Shown here one piece after another: positions 60,167 to 64,000 of a stretch of 64,000 nucleotides of DNA. The stretch covers positions 1,922,001-1,986,000 of the forward strand of contig NZ_CP101989.1 of assembly GCF_024508275.1 (NCBI RefSeq). The letters run 5' to 3'. Each line of letters begins with the position of its first letter. The first letter of the stretch is position 1. This DNA comes from Cellulomonas wangsupingiae (lineage in GTDB: Bacteria; Actinomycetota; Actinomycetes; Actinomycetales; Cellulomonadaceae). Both the position numbers and the translations under genes were made by a program. The notes under the pieces were generated by a model. It did not search any database, was not told the origin of the DNA, and saw only the letters and a list, made by a program, of their open reading frames with translations.

Positions 60167-61206
60167 GCGCAGACCTCGCCGCCCAGCCGGCCGCTCGCGC
60201 CGTCCCGCCCCGTCGACGGGCGGGACGACGCGCGCCCGGGCCGAGCGCCGACCCGGGGCCCGTCCCCGCGTACGGCGGGCACCACCTGCAGCCGGCGTAC
60301 TACGAGCCCGAGCGCGTGCCCCGGGAGGTGGCCCGCTTCAGCGGGGTGCCCGAGATGCTGCCCACGGGCAGCCCCGGCAAGGTGGGCGTCCTCGACCTGG
60401 AGTTCGCCCGCACCGCGTCGGGCACGGAGCTGGTGGGTCACTACCAGAAGTCCCCGCTGCAGATCATGCGCCCGCTGTACTACGACCCGCTGCGCCCGGA
60501 CATGCCGTACGTCTACCTCATGTCCACGGGGGCGGGCGTGCTGCAGGGAGATCGGCTGCGCACCGACCTGCGGTTCGGGCCAGGGACGAGCGCGTACGTC
60601 ACGACCACCGCGTACACGCGGGTGCTGCGCATGGAGCACGACTACGCGGTGGCGCAGGTGTTCGTCGACGTCGGCGACGAGGCGTACGTGGAGCACCTGC
60701 CGGAGCCGGTGATGATGTTCCGCGACGCGCGGCTGTACCAGAGCACCCGGCTGACGGTCGCGGAGTCGGGCACGCTCCTGGCCGGTGAGACGCTGCTCGC
60801 CGGGCGGCTGGCCCGCGGGGAGCGGCACCGGTACGCGGCTCTGGCCTCGGACGTCGAGATCCGGCGCCCGGACGGGACCGTGCTGGCGGTCGACCGGGTG
60901 CGCCTGACGCCGCAGGACGGCGGGACCGGGGGCCTGGCGGTCCTCGCGGACCACGACGTGCTGGGGATGCTCTACGTGGTCACGCCGCTGGCGACGGCCC
61001 GTGAGCTGACCGACCTGCTGCACGCCGAGCTCGCCGACGCGCCGGACGTCCTGCTGGGCGTCAGCGCCCTGCCGGGCGACGTCGGCGCCTGGGTCCGCAT
61101 CGTCGGCGACGCGACGGCGCCCGTCACGCACGCGACGGCGCGCGCGTGGCGGGCGCTTCGGCTGCACCTGACGGGCTCCCCGGCACCGCTGGTGCGCAAG
61201 ACCTGA
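60163..61206 (+). CDS. ureD: Urease accessory protein UreD
   Basis: 347 residues, on the long side for UreD. The N-terminal 45 residues (SADLAAQPAARAVPPRRRAG) are Arg/Pro/Ala-rich and probably disordered. The body has GVLDLEFARTASGTELVGHY, SPLQIMRPLYYDP, VYLMSTGAGVLQGDRLRTDL (S-x-G-x-G-x-L-x-G-D), YVTTTAYTRVLRMEHDYAVA and LPEPVMMFRDARLYQSTRLT. UreD scaffolds UreF and UreG on urease. Last accessory gene, 58 bp ahead of the urea transporter. Confidence 0.93.
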   Translation: MSADLAAQPAARAVPPRRRAGRRAPGPSADPGPVPAYGGHHLQPAYYEPERVPREVARFSGVPEMLPTGSPGKVGVLDLEFARTASGTELVGHYQKSPLQIMRPLYYDPLRPDMPYVYLMSTGAGVLQGDRLRTDLRFGPGTSAYVTTTAYTRVLRMEHDYAVAQVFVDVGDEAYVEHLPEPVMMFRDARLYQSTRLTVAESGTLLAGETLLAGRLARGERHRYAALASDVEIRRPDGTVLAVDRVRLTPQDGGTGGLAVLADHDVLGMLYVVTPLATARELTDLLHAELADAPDVLLGVSALPGDVGAWVRIVGDATAPVTHATARAWRALRLHLTGSPAPLVRKT

Positions 61207-61264
61207 CCGGGCGCGCGTCCTGCCGACCCGGCCCGTCCACTCCACCGCACGTCAGGAGAGTCCC

Positions 61265-62191
61265 ATGGCAGCGTCCACGTCACCGACCCCGTCCTCGCGC
61301 CTGGGTTCCGCGGTGGACCCCCGCTCGTGGGCGGACGGGCTGTCGCAGATCTTCTTCCAGCGCAACGTGTGGACCGGCCTGCTCATCCTCGCCGCGTTCG
61401 TCGTGGCCGACTGGCGCATGGCGGTGCTCGTGCTCATCGGCGCGATCGCCGGCACGGTGACGGGCGCGCTGATCGGCGCCGACGACGTGCCGCTGGGCAT
61501 GCAGGGCTTCTGCGGGGCGCTGCTCGGTGCCGCCGTGTACACGGCGCTCGGCGCCCAGGGCTGGTCGTACCCCATCGCGCTCGTCGGCGGGATCGCGTGC
61601 GCCTTCGTGACGTGGTTCTTCGTGCACCTGTTCGCCAGCCGACCCCTCGCGAGGTTCGCGCTGCCCGCCACGACGGCGCCCTTCTGCATCGTCGCCGGCG
61701 TCATGCACGCCACCACGGCGCGCCTGCAGGAGCGCTCGCCCGCCATCCACGTCACCGACGACACCGCGGTCACCTACCTGCGCTCGCTGCTGACGAACGT
61801 CTCCGAGGTCGTCCTGGTCAGCAGCGTGTGGGCCGGCGCCCTCATCCTGCTGGGCCTGTTCATCGCGTCGTGGAAGGTGGGCCTCGCCGCCGTCATGGGC
61901 AGCGCCGTCGGGAGCCTGTGCGCGTTCGCCCTCGGCTGGTCCGAGTCCGACATCGGCGAGGGCCTGGCCGGGTACTCCGGCGTCCTGACGGCGATCGCCC
62001 TGTCGGTCGTCTTCCTGCGCAGCAGCGCCGCCTCCTGGGTCTACGCCGCCGTCGGCACGGTCGTGACCGCCGTGGTCACCCTCGGCCTCAACGACGCGTT
62101 CGACGCCCCGCACTACACGTGGCCCTACATCCTCACGACGTGGGTCTTCCTGGTCATCGCGGTGGCCGTCCCCGCCCTGCGGCGACCATGA
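61265..62191 (+). CDS. Urea transporter (UT family)
   Basis: 308 residues with about ten hydrophobic helices. LSQIFFQRNVWTGLLILAAF opens the channel region, and the family signature is RFALPATTAPFCIVAGVMH (L-P-x-x-T-x-P-F). A second half repeats the pattern with GLAGYSGVLTAIALSVVFLR. UT proteins let urea diffuse selectively; placed directly behind ureD it should feed the cytosolic urease. AGGAG precedes the ATG. The stop overlaps the next ATG by 4 bp. Confidence 0.88.
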   Translation: MAASTSPTPSSRLGSAVDPRSWADGLSQIFFQRNVWTGLLILAAFVVADWRMAVLVLIGAIAGTVTGALIGADDVPLGMQGFCGALLGAAVYTALGAQGWSYPIALVGGIACAFVTWFFVHLFASRPLARFALPATTAPFCIVAGVMHATTARLQERSPAIHVTDDTAVTYLRSLLTNVSEVVLVSSVWAGALILLGLFIASWKVGLAAVMGSAVGSLCAFALGWSESDIGEGLAGYSGVLTAIALSVVFLRSSAASWVYAAVGTVVTAVVTLGLNDAFDAPHYTWPYILTTWVFLVIAVAVPALRRP

Positions 62192-63153
62192 CGCTCGACA
62201 CGGGCCGGCCGGCCGCGCGCCGTGCCACGGGACGTCCACGTCGTGGAGGGACGTCGCGCCACGTCGGGCCCGACGCCGCCGGACCCGTGCGCGTGCGGAT
62301 CCACGACGTGCACGTGACCGGACGGCACGGCCCGATGCTCGACCTGCCCGCTCTGACCTTCGGCACGGGGGAGTGCGTGCTGGTGGCGGGCGACCCGGGG
62401 CACGGCCACACGGCGCTGGCGCTGGCCGCGAGCGGACGCCTCGCGCCCGACGCCGGCACGGTCACCCTGACGACGTCCGCGGGCTCCACCACGCGCCCGG
62501 ACGCGCTGCGCGCCGTGACCGCCGTGGTCGACCTGCCGGAGGTCTCCGCACCGGACGAGGTCCTGACGGTGGGCACCGTGGTGTCCGAGGAGCTGGCGCT
62601 GGCGCGGCGGCCCAGCGGGCCGCGCGCCACCCGGGCGTGGTTGGAGCGTCACGACCTGCTGGACCGCCGGGACACCCGCGTCGAGGAGCTCGACGGCCCG
62701 CTGCGCACGGCCCTGCTGACGTCGCTGGCGGCCGAGCGCGCCGACGTGCGGCTGCTGGTCCTGGTGCTGCCCGACCGGCACGGCGGTGACCCGGCCGGGT
62801 GGTGGTCCGTCGCCCAGGCGTTCGCGGCCCGCGGCTACGGCGTGCTCGTGCAGTGCACGCGCTCCTCCGCGCGCCACCTCGGCATCCGCGTGCCCGCGAC
62901 CCGGGGGGACGTCGCCGGGCGCGCGGCACCGGTCGAGGCCACGCGGTCGGCACCGGGCGTCGCGCCCGCACCCGAGCCGCCCACCACCCGCGAGCTGCCC
63001 GCGGTGCCCCAGGACGCGGGTGCCGACCCGGCCGACGACGAACCGTCGGTCGTCGACGACGAGGTCGACGACCCCACGGCCGTGCTGCCGGACGACGCGC
63101 CGAGCGGGGGTGGGCCTGTCGACCAGGGCTCCGACGCGGGGGAGAGCCCGTGA
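62188..63153 (+). CDS. Degenerate ABC-type ATP-binding protein coupled to YhgE/Pip
   Basis: 321 residues. The layout follows an ABC ATPase: VRIHDVHVTGRHGPMLDLPA, Walker A region GECVLVAGDPGHGHTALALA and Walker B region DVRLLVLVLPDRHGGD. Yet the Walker A Lys is His (G-H-G-H-T instead of G-x-G-K-S/T), no LSGGQ signature is seen, and the Walker B Asp-Glu pair is lost. It is therefore unlikely to hydrolyse ATP. The last 80 residues are an acidic, Pro-rich tail. Translation is coupled to the urea transporter before it and the YhgE gene after it. Confidence 0.75.
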   Translation: MTLDTGRPAARRATGRPRRGGTSRHVGPDAAGPVRVRIHDVHVTGRHGPMLDLPALTFGTGECVLVAGDPGHGHTALALAASGRLAPDAGTVTLTTSAGSTTRPDALRAVTAVVDLPEVSAPDEVLTVGTVVSEELALARRPSGPRATRAWLERHDLLDRRDTRVEELDGPLRTALLTSLAAERADVRLLVLVLPDRHGGDPAGWWSVAQAFAARGYGVLVQCTRSSARHLGIRVPATRGDVAGRAAPVEATRSAPGVAPAPEPPTTRELPAVPQDAGADPADDEPSVVDDEVDDPTAVLPDDAPSGGGPVDQGSDAGESP

Positions 63154-64000
63154 TCAGCCTCCGTCTGGCCGCCACGGAGCTGCGCCGGCTCGCGGCCGGG
63201 ACGCTGCCGAAGCTGGCGCTCGCGGCGTTCGTGATCATCCCCTCCCTGTACTCCGGGCTGTACCTGTTCGCGAACGAGGACCCCTACGGCCGGCTCGACG
63301 AGGTCCCGGCGGCGCTCGTCGTCACGGACGAGGGCGCGACCACGACCGACGAGGGGGACGGCAGCACCCGACGGGTCGACTACGGCCAGGACGTGGCGGA
63401 CCGTCTGCTCGACGGCGACGCCGGGTTCCACTGGATCCGGACCACCCAGGCCGACGCCGAGGCGGGGGTGCGCACGGGCCGCTTCGACGCGGCCCTGATC
63501 GTCGGTCCGTCGTTCTCCGCCGACCTGGTGTCGCCCGCCGAGTACCGGCCGCGGCAGGCGAGCCTCACGCTCGTCACCAACGACGCCAACAACTACCTGT
63601 CCGCCACGATCGCGGACACCATCGCCGGCGACGTGCGCGACGCCATCGCCACCGAGGTCGGCACCGAGGCCGCGGACAGGTTCCTGCAGGGGTTCGGGTC
63701 CATCCACACGAACCTCGCCGACGCCGTCCAGGGGGCCGACCGGCTCGTGGCCGGGACGGCCCAGCTGTCGACCGGCGCCTCGGAGCTCGTCGGTGGCACG
63801 GACCGACTCGCGCAGGGGGCCGCCGAGACGTCCTCCGGCGCATCCGCGCTGGCCTCCGGTGCGCAGGCGCTGCCCCCGGCGGTCCAGGAGCTCACGGCCG
63901 GTGCCCGGCAGCTCGCGAGCGGGCTGCACACCCTGCGCGACCGCACGAGCTCGCTGCCGGCCGACACCCGTCGCCTGGCCGACGGTGCGCAGCAGGTGGC
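63150..64000 (+). CDS. YhgE/Pip domain membrane protein, 3' end cut by window
   Basis: About 283 residues are present. One N-terminal membrane helix (PKLALAAFVIIPSLYSGLYL) is followed by an extracytoplasmic region. From about residue 195 it has Ala/Gly/Leu-rich heptad-like repeats (LVAGTAQLSTGASELVGGTD, ASALASGAQALPPAVQELTA), the coiled stalk typical of YhgE/Pip proteins related to phage infection proteins and type VII-associated factors. More membrane helices should follow outside the window. The GTG overlaps the preceding stop. Confidence 0.88.
   Translation, partial: MISLRLAATELRRLAAGTLPKLALAAFVIIPSLYSGLYLFANEDPYGRLDEVPAALVVTDEGATTTDEGDGSTRRVDYGQDVADRLLDGDAGFHWIRTTQADAEAGVRTGRFDAALIVGPSFSADLVSPAEYRPRQASLTLVTNDANNYLSATIADTIAGDVRDAIATEVGTEAADRFLQGFGSIHTNLADAVQGADRLVAGTAQLSTGASELVGGTDRLAQGAAETSSGASALASGAQALPPAVQELTAGARQLASGLHTLRDRTSSLPADTRRLADGAQQV

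Overview
This is a high-GC (roughly three-quarters G+C) actinobacterial chromosome segment. Dense, strand-coherent operons joined by 4-bp ATGA/GTGA stop/start overlaps, many leaderless genes (TANNNT 6-8 nt before the start codon) and the gene content (pyruvate formate-lyase, GuaB1-type GMP reductase, DUF3000 beside RNase D, treXYZ, fused nitrate reductase, urease) point to the Micrococcales and fit Cellulomonas or a close relative. The genus is an inference from content, not a database match. I saw no rRNA, tRNA, CRISPR array, insertion sequence or phage gene.

Layout. 1-6.9 kb: guaB1 (cut by the window edge), a DUF4126 membrane protein, dxs, then the anaerobic pair pflB-pflA behind a DosR-type box. 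6.9-8.35 kb: a DUF559-type nuclease-fold gene flanked on both sides by copies of a short repeat, four single arms downstream and three long hairpins upstream. 8.4-11.8 kb: fadA-fadB beta-oxidation operon with two operator-like palindromes. 11.9-14.4 kb: RNase D, a LuxR-type regulator and DUF3000. 14.6-18 kb: gnd, then an ATP-grasp ligase coupled to an Asp/Glu racemase (candidate peptidoglycan cross-bridge pair). 18-21.8 kb: a small unknown gene, a RibD-C reductase, a divergent ArsR/OsmC pair, an ACT-like protein and a DUF1275 membrane protein. 21.8-28.3 kb: one assimilatory sulfate operon, sirA - 52-aa zinc ribbon - cysH - cysD - cysN - sirohaem synthase, with a candidate leader peptide in front. 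28.3-38.2 kb: zapE, the trehalose operon treX-treY-treZ, a transglutaminase-like protein and a GT2-GtrA glycosyltransferase.

38.3-54.1 kb is a molybdenum/nitrate block: mobA, modABC with a MerR/Mop regulator, moaE, moaD, moaA, moeA-moaC-mogA, a MoeB-rhodanese protein and a cupin, then narK and a 1400-residue fusion of nitrate reductase to a diflavin (FMN/FAD/NADPH) reductase. It covers molybdate uptake, cofactor synthesis, nitrate uptake and a probably self-sufficient reductase. 54.2-55.1 kb: two crcB fluoride-channel genes bracketed by a shared repeat. 55.4-62.2 kb: urease operon ureA - chelatase-like protein with a His-rich tail - ureB - ureC - ureF - ureG - ureD - urea transporter. There is no ureE, and the His-rich protein is the best candidate for its nickel-handling role. 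62.2-64 kb: a degenerate ABC ATPase coupled to a YhgE/Pip membrane protein cut by the window end.

The strongest leads are the chelatase-like His-rich urease component, the repeat/DUF559 locus, the ligase-racemase pair and the DosR-like control of pflBA.
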